Shown here: one piece after another, positions 1 to 8,420 of the stretch
How the letters are laid out: the number at the start of each line of letters is the position of its first letter
How positions within the stretch are numbered: the stretch's first letter is position 1
NCBI GenBank assembly: GCA_003024985.2
Contig: PXIH01S0046652.1
From: Euperipatoides rowelli
Lineage: Eukaryota; Onychophora; Udeonychophora; Euonychophora; Peripatopsidae
DNA length: 11,872 bases
Reading direction: 5' to 3' (one strand)
Program-made: the position numbers and the translations under genes
The notes under the pieces: model-generated
The model's input: only the letters and a program-made list of their open reading frames with translations
The model's database searches: none
Told to the model about the DNA's origin: nothing

Positions 1-763
1 ATGATAATATATTAAGGATGAATAATAAATTATATTAGAAGGGTGGGATCCCCTTCTAAAAACATAAAAAAAAAATAAAAACATAATTACAATTGAAATA
101 CTAGCCTATATTCTTATAAACTAAACAATACTTAAATCATCCAACCTATGCTTAAAAGATTCAAAAAGTAGGAATTATAAAGCTAATAGCAAAATTCATA
201 GAGGATATTTATCTCTAAGCAAATATTCATTTTCTTTAATGCTGTGAGATTTCAACACTCCCGCAATTGAACCTATTTAAATTTTAAGAAAGAAAGCTAA
301 TACGACATTGATTAGGTTTCTTTTAAGTTCAGCAGATCCAAATGCTGATTAAATAATTTGAGATGTTTTTTTTTTATCTATAGGCTACAGTTTTTGTTTA
401 GAAATTATTCATTATTTTACTGGAGTTCTTAATAACTATTTTTCCAATATTTATATTGTGTATTTTTTATCATCTGTCTATTGAACAAGTGAATTTGATA
501 TAATTTGATATTTACAATTTAGCCCATCTCAGACTAGTCGACAGGACCAGCCAATGCATTTTTTTTCTGTCGTAAATCTCACAAATTTTGAAGTCTCATA
601 TTTCTTTTGAAGGAAAAAAAGATTGTTTTCTTCCTTTGGTTAATGCTGGTGTAGTTGAATGCTTATAAAGTGATCTTCCAGGATCTTGTTATAAATAATC
701 ATTTAATTGTTGCATACAACTGTAATACAATGAAAATAAAAATTTAAAATATATACAGTAGAA
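1..763. other. 3' flank of the Armitage-like helicase gene
   Basis: AT-rich sequence with no supported reading frame. It lies downstream of the helicase stop codon and should hold that gene's 3' UTR and poly(A) site. No perfect AATAAA was found close to the stop on the minus strand. The nearest candidate is the variant ATTAAA at about 702-707, some 57 nt after the stop. A weak hairpin (6-bp arms CGACAG/CTGTCG) lies at 539-572. I see no RNA gene or recognisable transposon here. Confidence 0.5.
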
Positions 764-3700
764 TTAATCACTTTCACTATCAGTTTCAATTATGACATCA
801 TCCTCATCATCATAGATTTTGTCATTAAAAAAGTAATGTTCTGATTCCCCATTCATCATGTGACTATTATAAGAGGGCAGTTGATCATATGGAGAGTCTT
901 TATTTTCAGAAATTGTTTGAGCATCTGTGGAACAAAATGCTGCAGTTTGGACAGATATAGCTTTGGGCGTATTTTCCAATTCTATTTGTTCCATGCCATT
1001 TTCACAGATATATTTATTCTCCTTCACAAAACTAAATTTATTTTCAAAAGTAATATTAGCAATTTCATTCAAATTAGGCATTAAAGCATCCTCACTATCT
1101 TCCATTAAGATGCGAGGATAGTCACAGCCAGTATAGCTTTTATTTTTAATGCAGTATTTTAAGAAAACATGCCAATAATAATCCTTTGCCAGGATATGAG
1201 GATTACCCAATACAATCAATAATCCTTGAGCTCGAGAAATTGCAACATTGAATCTTTTAGGATTACTAAGGAAACCCAGATTAAATTTGTGATCAAAATT
1301 CAGGAAGGAATCTGTTGATCGCACAGTAGATAAAATTATGACTTTTCTCTCTTGTCCCTGAAATTCTTCGATTGAACCCACTTTCGGCATGTCTAGATTT
1401 ACACTATTAATCAATAGGCGAATTTTTTCAACTTGCTTCCGATAAGGAGTAATAATTCCCACATCAGAAGCTTTTAAAGATAATTCTTCATTATATAAAA
1501 ATCTCAAATATCTTACAATCTGGATAACTTCTGCTGGATTAAACCAAGATGGGCTGCTGCCTTCTCGCATATCTTTACCTTGCACACCATGAAACATGAC
1601 AGGAAACATTTTATTAGGAAGAAAATTGCAATGGCTGAGAAATGGAGCAGTATTTTGGTTACAACAAGACAGTTCTTCTTGGTAAAAAATGCTAGAAAAG
1701 GCAAATAATATGTCTGGATGAGATCGATAGTTATCCAACAATTTGGTAACTACAATAGGATTATAGCCACCATATTCTTTGTACTGTTGATCATTTCTTA
1801 CATACAGTGAACGATTCATAAGTCGCTCCAGAAAAGAAAGCTGAAGTCCGTAATTCTTAGCAAATCTAGAGCGTATAATAGGTCCTAGCTGCAGATGATC
1901 TCCAGCTAAAACAATAGTAGCATTGGTTCCAGCAACTAAACCAAGGGGAATCATACATTCTGGTTCCGTGGCTTGCCCTGCTTCATCAACAAAAACATGC
2001 GTAAAATGCCCTAATTTCAGACCTAACGTGTACAGCATCCCAGAAGTAGAACATGTACAAATAATCAGCCTATGTCTAGCCAATAATCTCAAATTATTTT
2101 CTGAGTTGCAATACCTTTTAATGCTTATAGGTATGGCGTCTTCTGATCTTTGAAAGGCATTTAATCGTAACATATCAATTTCTTTTATTGAACCACTTTC
2201 ATGCAATCTTTCTGTAATGAGATCAGCAGCACTATTGGATGGAGTACAAGCTAAAATTCGACTAAATGGCAAATGATGAAGCACTTGCAAGATTGTTTCC
2301 ACTAACGTCACAGTTTTTCCAGTACCTGGTGGACCAAAAAGCACATAGGGTGTAGGTCTAGCACAATTTTGCAAAACTCTCAGAACCATTAATTTCTGAC
2401 GTTCGTTAAGACTTTTATTGAACCAATTAGCTCGAGTATGCTTTTCAGACATTTCTTCTCCATTAGTTATTCCTATCATTAAACTAGAAACTACATCTGG
2501 ATGAACCATTGGTACTTTTTTTTTAATAGCACTTGGAAACAGAATATGTTCACCAAAAGGTTGAATAAAACCAATTGCTTGATGCATACGTCTTAGATGA
2601 CCCCTATTGAAACTAAAAACAACATTGTACTCTTCGCCATGGAAATTTTCATGCACATCACTATGAAACTTAAGCAAAATCTTTTCGCCTAAAACTTCAT
2701 GAATGTAGCCCTCATATTTAACAGACGTTTGACCAGGATCATAAATAACAACTTTATCACCAATAAGTAAAGATGGACGGCCCTCAGCCAAGCCAGGTAC
2801 ATCGAGAGCAAGAAATTCTCCTCTAGGTTGCAATAAAACTTGTTCCATATCATATGCTCTTATATCAATATTCATTTGTATTTCTTCTAAATGCATAAGT
2901 GCTGTAAATTTTTCCACATAACAATCTAAATCCAATTCCTTTTCAAGAGAAGGCGCAACAGAAAAAAGATCTTGTTCCTTCATCGCACACGATAACAAAT
3001 CTTTACTAATGGGATACTGTGGAAGATGATATGGTATAGCTCCTGACCAATGAAATTTGGTTGGTCTATCTCCTGGAATAATCCATTCAGTGGCTTCAGG
3101 ATCAACCATGCTAAAGGTTTTTAAAAACTTGGGACATTTCTTATATTCGGAAGTAGGTTTTAAAATATCTTCTTCAGGATCGAATATTTCTATACTGATG
3201 TAACAACCAATTACAAATCGTTCAAAGTGGAAAAGTAAAAGCTCTTTAGTAAATCCAATACAACTTGAATTACATTGAATATTAACAAAGAGTTGCAAAT
3301 TGGGATAGAGAACTAGTGGAAGGGCTTCCTTCATATTATGTGGCTGGCGAAAGTGAGGATGATGAATTCGTGGAAAATCTAATGAAAAATAAGGTTGAGA
3401 ACTATTTTCGAATCCACAAGCAAGAAGTACTTGCTTAAATTTACCACTATTTTTTACCCAAGCCGTAATGTATTTTTTATCACCAGGTGTTACTTTTCCA
3501 AAGTGTAAAGGAACTGCAATTGCTACCCCATTTTTGGAAGTTGGAGGTAAGCTGCCATGCTTATAGTTAAAACCATTACTAAAAATTCTTTCAAGATTTA
3601 CTATTAGGTCAATAGCCCGCCAATTACAATTACCCTGAGTGCTTTCAATAGCTTTAACAGTAACCTTTTGTCCTTTCTGAAGAATTCGATTTTGACTACA

Positions 3701-4345
3701 TACGTCCTTAGTAAAGAAGATTTCTCGATCAATATATCCAACACCATCTTTATAAGAAGTTACTTCACCTTCAATTGTTTTGATTCGCAATGGCTTGACA
3801 TGTGTTCCTCTTTTATTGACAAGATCAGCAACAACCCAATCCCCTTTGACAGCAATAAATCCAGTTTCTAATTCTGATAATTCAAATTCGATAAATTCAT
3901 TTATTTTCCCAAAATGTTTATTAATTTCTGTAATTTGACCAAGAATACTTTTATCCTTTTGGTATCCTATAGTCCCATTAGCTACGGATTTTAAATGTTC
4001 ATCATCCCATTCTTCATTACCTACAATAAACACTTGTTTAGCAATCCAACCGCCATCATTATGTTGTCTCTCAGCAACGAAATGAACTTTTTCACCGAGT
4101 TGAGGACGCCTTTCTCCTGCTACAACATTGTAACTGAAGTAGACATCATTTATCATTCCATAACCATCATTAAGACTAGTAATATTGTCTGTACGCGTAA
4201 CTGTATCTTCTGAATCGAATGAAACAGTTTTGGCGTAATCAATTTCTTCATATTTGTTGCTCGGGTCTGAATCTTCTTCGTATTCAGATACCTTAGTTTC
4301 AGACAACCATAATATTTTACAAACTTTGTTAAACAGTTTTATCAT
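764..4345 (-). CDS. armi: MOV10L1/Armitage-type RNA helicase (SF1, Upf1-like)
   Basis: ATP-dependent 5'-3' RNA helicase of the Upf1-like SF1 group. Family members Armitage (insects) and MOV10L1 (vertebrates) bind piRNA precursors and feed them to Zucchini/PLD6 at the mitochondrial surface. All helicase motifs are visible: Walker A GPPGTGKT (671-678), Walker B DEAG (787-790), GDHLQLGP (815-822), NYRSHPD (872-878), EEFQGQE (993-999) and RFNVAISRA (1031-1039). Residues 1-250 carry about three OB/cold-shock-like repeats, and the C-terminus is acidic (ends DSESD). The length, 1193 aa, is near that of Drosophila Armi. The start is well supported: an in-frame TAA lies two codons upstream, and the -3 base is A. 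The frame is intact in a single exon, which is unusual because vertebrate MOV10L1 has many introns. A MOV10-type paralogue is the main alternative; the long N-terminal region favours Armi/MOV10L1. Confidence 0.85.
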   Translation of the reverse strand: MIKLFNKVCKILWLSETKVSEYEEDSDPSNKYEEIDYAKTVSFDSEDTVTRTDNITSLNDGYGMINDVYFSYNVVAGERRPQLGEKVHFVAERQHNDGGWIAKQVFIVGNEEWDDEHLKSVANGTIGYQKDKSILGQITEINKHFGKINEFIEFELSELETGFIAVKGDWVVADLVNKRGTHVKPLRIKTIEGEVTSYKDGVGYIDREIFFTKDVCSQNRILQKGQKVTVKAIESTQGNCNWRAIDLIVNLERIFSNGFNYKHGSLPPTSKNGVAIAVPLHFGKVTPGDKKYITAWVKNSGKFKQVLLACGFENSSQPYFSLDFPRIHHPHFRQPHNMKEALPLVLYPNLQLFVNIQCNSSCIGFTKELLLFHFERFVIGCYISIEIFDPEEDILKPTSEYKKCPKFLKTFSMVDPEATEWIIPGDRPTKFHWSGAIPYHLPQYPISKDLLSCAMKEQDLFSVAPSLEKELDLDCYVEKFTALMHLEEIQMNIDIRAYDMEQVLLQPRGEFLALDVPGLAEGRPSLLIGDKVVIYDPGQTSVKYEGYIHEVLGEKILLKFHSDVHENFHGEEYNVVFSFNRGHLRRMHQAIGFIQPFGEHILFPSAIKKKVPMVHPDVVSSLMIGITNGEEMSEKHTRANWFNKSLNERQKLMVLRVLQNCARPTPYVLFGPPGTGKTVTLVETILQVLHHLPFSRILACTPSNSAADLITERLHESGSIKEIDMLRLNAFQRSEDAIPISIKRYCNSENNLRLLARHRLIICTCSTSGMLYTLGLKLGHFTHVFVDEAGQATEPECMIPLGLVAGTNATIVLAGDHLQLGPIIRSRFAKNYGLQLSFLERLMNRSLYVRNDQQYKEYGGYNPIVVTKLLDNYRSHPDILFAFSSIFYQEELSCCNQNTAPFLSHCNFLPNKMFPVMFHGVQGKDMREGSSPSWFNPAEVIQIVRYLRFLYNEELSLKASDVGIITPYRKQVEKIRLLINSVNLDMPKVGSIEEFQGQERKVIILSTVRSTDSFLNFDHKFNLGFLSNPKRFNVAISRAQGLLIVLGNPHILAKDYYWHVFLKYCIKNKSYTGCDYPRILMEDSEDALMPNLNEIANITFENKFSFVKENKYICENGMEQIELENTPKAISVQTAAFCSTDAQTISENKDSPYDQLPSYNSHMMNGESEHYFFNDKIYDDEDDVIIETDSESD

Positions 4346-4360
4346 TTTTTAATCATTCAT
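4342..4360 (-). promoter_or_regulatory. two minimal upstream ORFs abutting the helicase start
   Basis: Reading the minus strand towards the helicase ATG, a three-codon uORF (ATG AAT GAT TAA, 4360-4349) ends one codon before the start. A second, MIKK-stop (4356-4342), ends in a TGA that overlaps the main ATG. If the 5' UTR includes them, scanning ribosomes must bypass both or reinitiate. The sequence is directly visible; a regulatory role is inference, and the transcription start is unknown. Confidence 0.4.
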
Positions 4361-4767
4361 TACAGTTCTAGCTTAGTATACAACGGCTATTTACTGGTAC
4401 GGGATAAAAATTACTGTAAATACTTATTGTAAAATCAAACGATGTTCCTCTCCTACCTTGCGATATGAATCGATAACTCGTAAGTTCGTAACCTCAATTA
4501 AGAATAAATGGGGTAAGTGGTGACACAGTGGCGCCCTCATTTATGGCTGTAAGCTCTATACTTATCGTCTTTTCCTTAAATCCTAAATCCAAAGCAGACC
4601 TTTATTAGAGATTATTGTTGTAGGAAAAGGGTGAAGTGGGGTCTGTTTTTTTTTTTTTGTAATATTGTAACTTGAGGACAACTGAATTATTAAATAAATA
4701 AATTTTGTTAAATGCACTCGGATATAAGGAGAAGCCTATGTTATATGTTAGTGGCGTTTCTGAAAAT

Positions 4768-4800
4768 CATAGAGTAAGGAAATATATTCCTTACTCTATG
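4768..4800. repeat. perfect inverted repeat, 14-bp arms, 5-nt loop
   Basis: Arms CATAGAGTAAGGAA and TTCCTTACTCTATG flank ATATA. All 14 arm positions pair. It lies about 195 bp upstream of the F-box ATG, so it could be a DNA palindrome bound by a dimeric factor, a 5' UTR hairpin, or a remnant of a foldback element. The function is unknown. Confidence 0.8.
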
Positions 4801-4845
4801 CTGACAATGGGTTATTCTCACAGATATAGCTCGTTGTTACATACG

Positions 4846-4877
4846 CTGACTTAAAAAAAAGTCAGTGGTTACAACCA
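4846..4877. repeat. two adjacent short hairpins
   Basis: CTGACTT pairs with AAGTCAG across six A residues (4846-4865), directly followed by TGGTT-AC-AACCA (4866-4877). With the 4768-4800 repeat this makes three foldbacks within about 110 bp of the divergent promoter. Arms this short can occur by chance in AT-rich DNA. Confidence 0.45.
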
Positions 4878-4994
4878 TTTAAGTACAAATGAGTCAATGA
4901 CATCACACATCTGTATGGGGAACGCATCACTGTCCGAAAAAAAATGTCATCATAATCTCGTTAATTCCGAGATTCTTTCGGTTATCTTCACAAC

Positions 4995-5567
4995 ATGGCC
5001 GCCAGCATGTTACCGTACAGGGTATATGAAGTTTTATTTTCATATTTAGAATTACCAGATCTGAGGAATTGTACTGTGGTCTGTAAAAACTGGCACAAAT
5101 TTCTTAAAGATGAAAATAGTGACGTGTGGAGAGTTCACTGTTTGCGAAAATTAGCGGAGGAAGCTTTAAAATCAGGCCTGCTATGTAATGTTTCCACGTA
5201 TAAAGCTAAATTACGTGCTTTTTATCATTCATGGAATCCAAATGATTGCTCAAGGAATATTTATATTGAACCTAACGGATTTACTTTACATAGAAATCCT
5301 GTTGCTCAAAGTACTGATGCAGCACGAGGAAAAATAGGTTTTAGGACTGGGAGACATGCTTGGGAAGTTTGGTGGGCTGGTCCTCTAGGAACTGTAGCTG
5401 TGATAGGTATTGCTACTAATCAAGCATCAATGCAATGTCATGGGTATGTAGCTCTTCTAGGAAGTGATGATCAAAGTTGGGGGTGGAATCTTGTGGATAA
5501 TCATCTTTTACATAATGGAGACAGCCAAGGAAATTACCCACAGTTAAATAACGCTCCCAAGTACCAG
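4995..5567 (+). CDS. Fsn: F-box/SPRY domain protein 1, first coding exon (partial gene)
   Basis: Orthologue of vertebrate FBXO45 and Drosophila Fsn, the substrate-receptor subunit that joins SKP1 to the large RING ligase PAM/MYCBP2/Highwire to control synapse growth. Residues about 5-47 are the F-box ([27 protein letters not shown], then the VWR end). Residues about 85-191 are the start of the SPRY/B30.2 domain, with the highly conserved [20 protein letters not shown] and [14 protein letters not shown] blocks. The exon is 191 codons in phase 0 and ends in APKYQ at a donor. Fsn proteins are about 255 aa, so about 64 residues of SPRY are missing and must be encoded beyond the window. The ATG sits in a good context (ACAACATGG). 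The open frame runs on to 5639 into the intron, but that tail does not resemble the family. Confidence 0.92.
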
Positions 5568-5573
5568 GTCAGT
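5565..5573 (+). other. 5' splice donor of the F-box gene
   Basis: CAG|GTCAGT fits the U1 donor consensus at seven or more positions. It falls exactly where resemblance to the family ends, after APKYQ, in phase 0. The intron begins at 5568. Confidence 0.85.
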
Positions 5574-5680
5574 ATAATGTTAGATTGTTTACGGTGTGCT
5601 AATCATTTATTTGTTTATTTATTTCATTCAATGTTTTAAACAAGATTTTACATTAAAAAGATTACAATGTAAGTGAAATC

Positions 5681-5738
5681 AATAAACTATTTGCTTTACA
5701 TTTTTAAAGTTTATTAATCTAAAAAAAAAAAAAAAAAA
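5681..5738 (+). promoter_or_regulatory. possible intronic poly(A) signal followed by A18
   Basis: AATAAA at 5681-5686 lies 42 bp past the in-frame stop that ends the read-through frame (5637-5639). A run of 18 A begins 34 bp later (5721-5738). Intronic polyadenylation here would give a 214-aa protein with a cut SPRY domain. The A-run could equally be a genomic A-tract or the tail of an old retroposed sequence. A single AATAAA in AT-rich DNA is weak evidence. Confidence 0.3.
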
Positions 5739-5799
5739 GCATTGGCCTAGGTATAGAAAGGAAAAAAATTACAGAATAAATATTAGATTGAACAAAAGT

Positions 5800-5820
5800 T
5801 TTTATTTATTTATTTATTTT
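5800..5820 (-). repeat. AAAT microsatellite, probable 3' end of the retrotransposon
   Basis: On the minus strand the sequence after the tail stop ends in about four to five AAAT units (plus strand TTTATTTATT and so on). CR1/L2-group elements end in short tandem repeats rather than long poly(A), so this marks the likely 3' terminus. Confidence 0.6.
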
Positions 5821-5997
5821 CTTCTACTGTTGTAAATCAAAATTGATTTTTACAGATGCAAAATAAACTTGTATAAGATCCATGAATACAAATCATAATT
5901 GTGGACTATGCTGGCAAAATACCATTCAAAATATATACAATAAAATATAAAATACCTCAAATAACAAAAAGAAAAGAAAATTAGTACAAAGGAAACT

Positions 5998-6310
5998 TTA
6001 AGCATATGACAAAGGAATTTTCGCAAAACCTTCTCTCTCAATTAAATGTACATCTAATCCCTTTTTAAATTTGCTAAAATTTAACACTGAAAAAATCTCA
6101 CTTGGAAGTGAGTTCCAAAAATTTACATTCCTATTATTTATACTTTAACTCTTAATTTGAAAGGGTGATTTTTTTTCTGGTAACAGCATTAGAAAGTATA
6201 AATAACTTTTTTTGATTGTTTAGCATAACAATTTCTTTAAACATGTTACTGTAAGTCTCCTCTCAACCAACGCTGAGCTCTCATTCTGATACATCAAATA
6301 GATCAACAAG
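5998..6310 (-). pseudogene. RT C-terminal tail of the same retrotransposon, past the insertion
   Basis: The minus strand shows the tail typical of CR1-group ORF2 proteins: RAQRWLRGDL (near 6285-6250), KEIVMLNNQKKLFILSNAVTR, a NFWNSLPSEIF-like block after frame correction, then NFSKFKKGLDVHL and a stop TAA at 6000-5998. The RGDL block normally follows soon after the KLLDI-like residues that end the RT core at 6657, so the two pieces were once joined. The frame is shifted at least twice. Confidence 0.7.
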
Positions 6311-6656
6311 AAATGGAAAAAAAATTAATATACCTTATACTAGAACTGTTAGGTATGCTAAATCCCCAATTATTTCAATGTGTAAATTACTCAATGTTGA
6401 AAATAGTTTGTAATGTAGGCTAGTGTTAAAAGGAGAAGTGTGATATATAATATTTTTTTATTAATTTAAAAAGTTTGTAACTAATCCCATATCCTATTGG
6501 GCCAGGGATTTGATAGAGCATCAATCTATGTATGTATGTATATATTTGCATTAATTAATAATAAAAAAAAAAAAAAAGATTAGGACTAGGGACAACCTTG
6601 CTGGACTATAGTCTGTTGTTGTCCGACATATTTGTATTTGTATTTGTATAAATAAT
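6310..6656. mobile_element. unclassified ~345-bp insertion inside the RT frame
   Basis: This segment separates two RT pieces that should be contiguous. On the plus strand it has an AT-rich left part, a TATG-type short repeat near 6527-6540, an A15 run at about 6563-6577, then a 53-bp block, and three TTTGTA units (6631-6648) at its right edge. It codes for nothing recognisable. The tail structure suggests a SINE-like or truncated LINE insertion, possibly two nested ones. Its ends are only approximate, and I found no convincing target-site duplication. Confidence 0.45.
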
Positions 6657-7870
6657 AATGTCCAACAATTTAGATGATCTCACCTCATAAGGAAGATACT
6701 TAAAACCGTTTATAAACTTTGTCAGTGAACATAACTTTTTTTCCAATTTTACAATATCTCCCTTATTTTTCACCCAATAAGCACAATATGCATAATATAT
6801 TAATGGTAGTATGTAAGAGTTATAAATAATTTTGAATATGGAACAATTCATATGATTGATCCCTCTCTTTAATTATGCATCCAAACGATTTATTAATTTT
6901 AACAATATAAAAGAGTTTATATATGATCACCAATATCAAGACGATCGTCAATTATCAAACCCAAATCTTGGTAAGAGAGACATTTTTTAATAAGAATATC
7001 ACAAATGGAATAAACAAAATCCTTCCATTTAGACATAATGCTCATATATCTGGGTTTTTTTTTGGATTAATATTTAACTGATTACAAGATACCCATTCAG
7101 AGACACTATTTATATCCGATTGTAATATCACGTTATCATCTAATACAGGAAATATTTCTAATTAATTTAATATCGTCTGCATATGAAAATGTCAGAGGAT
7201 ATATACAAGATGGCATGTCTGCCAGAAATAAATTGAACAGAAAACTAGAAAGTATGGCCAAAAACATTCAATGTTTTTCTCTCTGAGAAAACACCGTTAA
7301 CATTTATTCTTACAAATCTACAATTAAAATAATCTATGAGCCAAGCAATTATACGCTCCTCAAAACCCATGTTTGATAATTTCTTAATAGGATGATCGTA
7401 TGACACTGTCAAAGACCGAAGCCAAATCAAAATATACAATATCTAAAGATATGTTAAGTTCGCAGCCTCTCAACAAAACATTAGTACGGTAACAGATTTT
7501 CAGATGTGGATTGATTAGCGTCCGAAACCATTTTGGTTCAGGGATAACAGGAATCTATCATTCCCATGATTCCCTATTCTCAGCATTATGACCTTTTCAG
7601 AATGGTGATGGGTCTATAAGAATTCACAAATTTTTTATTCCCCGATATAAAAATGGGTGAAATGACTCCAATCTTCCACAAAGAAGGCAGACTATTCTTA
7701 GCAATGAAAACAGCAAAGATAATGTTGAATTTTTTAATCAAAAAATTTGAAAAACCGTCGTAAGCCACTGCACGAGAATTACTCATGATGCCATTAATAC
7801 TGTATCAGAATCCACATATTCAATCATATCTCTAGAATCTGCATTATCTTTTATTAAAGTCTTATATTTT
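6657..7870 (-). pseudogene. retrotransposon reverse transcriptase core, broken
   Basis: Recognisable blocks in order: AVAYDGFSNFLIKKFN, LPSLWKIGVISPIFISGNKK and NSYRPITIL (finger motifs, 7786-7592). There is then a gap of degraded sequence. Motif A, VYFDLASVFD (about 7440-7410), is followed across a frameshift by SYDHPIKKLSNMGFEERIIAW and RINVNGVFSER. Motif C is SYADDIKLI, with YADD at 7183-7172. Then come WVSCNQLNINP and the thumb region YNSYILPLIYY, LEKKLCSLTKFINGFKYLPY, ending at KLLDI (6657). It copies element RNA at the nicked target. The order and motifs fit CR1-type RT. Many lesions make it non-functional. Confidence 0.85.
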
Positions 7871-8420
7871 CTATCTGCAACACCCGTAATTATTACTTGT
7901 CAAATTGAATATAGTGAAAAATTCCAAAAAAACCATCAGCCATCTCCTCTTATCTTGCACAAAGCTACCATTATAGGAAGTTCCTTAATATCTCTATAAT
8001 TATTATTTATTTTTTATTTTATATGTGAGAACAAAATGTTTTTGTTTGACATACCATACAGTAGATCTTTTGACTATGTCAAAATCCCACTATATCTTTT
8101 TCTAATGTGATTGTTCAACTTATTTCATGCTGTTCCATATAGTTTTTCATTTTCTTCACATTTGTGTTCATGTAATTTTTGAATATAGAAATTTTATTTC
8201 TAATTAAACACATATCTTAGTCAAACCAATTATATTTATTTTTCTTTTTGTTAGTATTCTTGAAAACTTATTTTAGTGGGGGGGGGGGGGTATTAGAAAT
8301 GATGATTTCATTAATTTTAGTTGAGAAAGAAAGATAGCCTAATTCTCATCAAAATATAGCTCATCGTTAAACGAAATCTTAACTCATTAACACATTAAGC
8401 TCAGAATTGACATCCACATT
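7870..8420 (-). other. degraded linker between endonuclease and RT
   Basis: Weak remnants such as RNKISIFKNYMNTNVKKMKNY (about 8200-8130, shorter than the family's usual linker) match the basic linker that follows the endonuclease in these elements. It is otherwise unreadable, with many stops. It contains a G13 run at 8278-8290. Confidence 0.4.
8278..8290 (+). repeat. G13 homopolymer
   Basis: Thirteen consecutive G in a strongly AT-rich region. The length is likely variable and error-prone in sequencing. Confidence 0.9.

Larger units (their letters stand above)
4346..4994. promoter_or_regulatory. divergent intergenic region with both promoters
   Basis: 649 bp separate the start codons of the helicase (minus) and the F-box gene (plus), so both promoters and 5' UTRs should lie here, unless 5' UTR introns extend further. 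No convincing TATA box stands out. It holds a poly-T run near 4645-4660, a perfect 14-bp-arm inverted repeat at 4768-4800, and two small hairpins at 4846-4877. The F-box ATG has a favourable context (ACAACATGGC). No RNA gene or open frame of note is present. Confidence 0.6.

Noticed and set aside
1923-2153. Plus-strand open frames beneath the helicase gene (also at 860-1121, 3668-3871 and 3995-4213)
   Set aside because: They lie opposite the conserved helicase coding sequence, have no recognisable motifs, and are best explained as shadows.
4529-4535. TGGCGCC, like the start of a retroviral-type primer binding site
   Set aside because: The match ends after about eight bases, and there are no flanking LTRs or gag/pol sequence.
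5568-5639. Read-through tail of the F-box frame as the true C-terminus
   Set aside because: A strong donor sits exactly where family resemblance ends, and the tail sequence is unlike the SPRY domain. It is kept only as a possible minor isoform.
5850-6041. 63-codon minus-strand open frame
   Set aside because: It overlaps the retrotransposon tail in a different frame from the recognisable KFKKGLDVHL block; the sequence is hydrophobic AT-rich noise.
6499-6522. Minus-strand sequence resembling the 2A core (DALSNPWP), similar at the DNA level to 10117-10140
   Set aside because: It lacks GDVE and the NPGP end, needs a 1-nt insertion to align, has no supporting upstream or downstream ORF1 features, and lies inside the unrelated insertion. 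Chance similarity is more likely, though a relic of a second element cannot be fully excluded.
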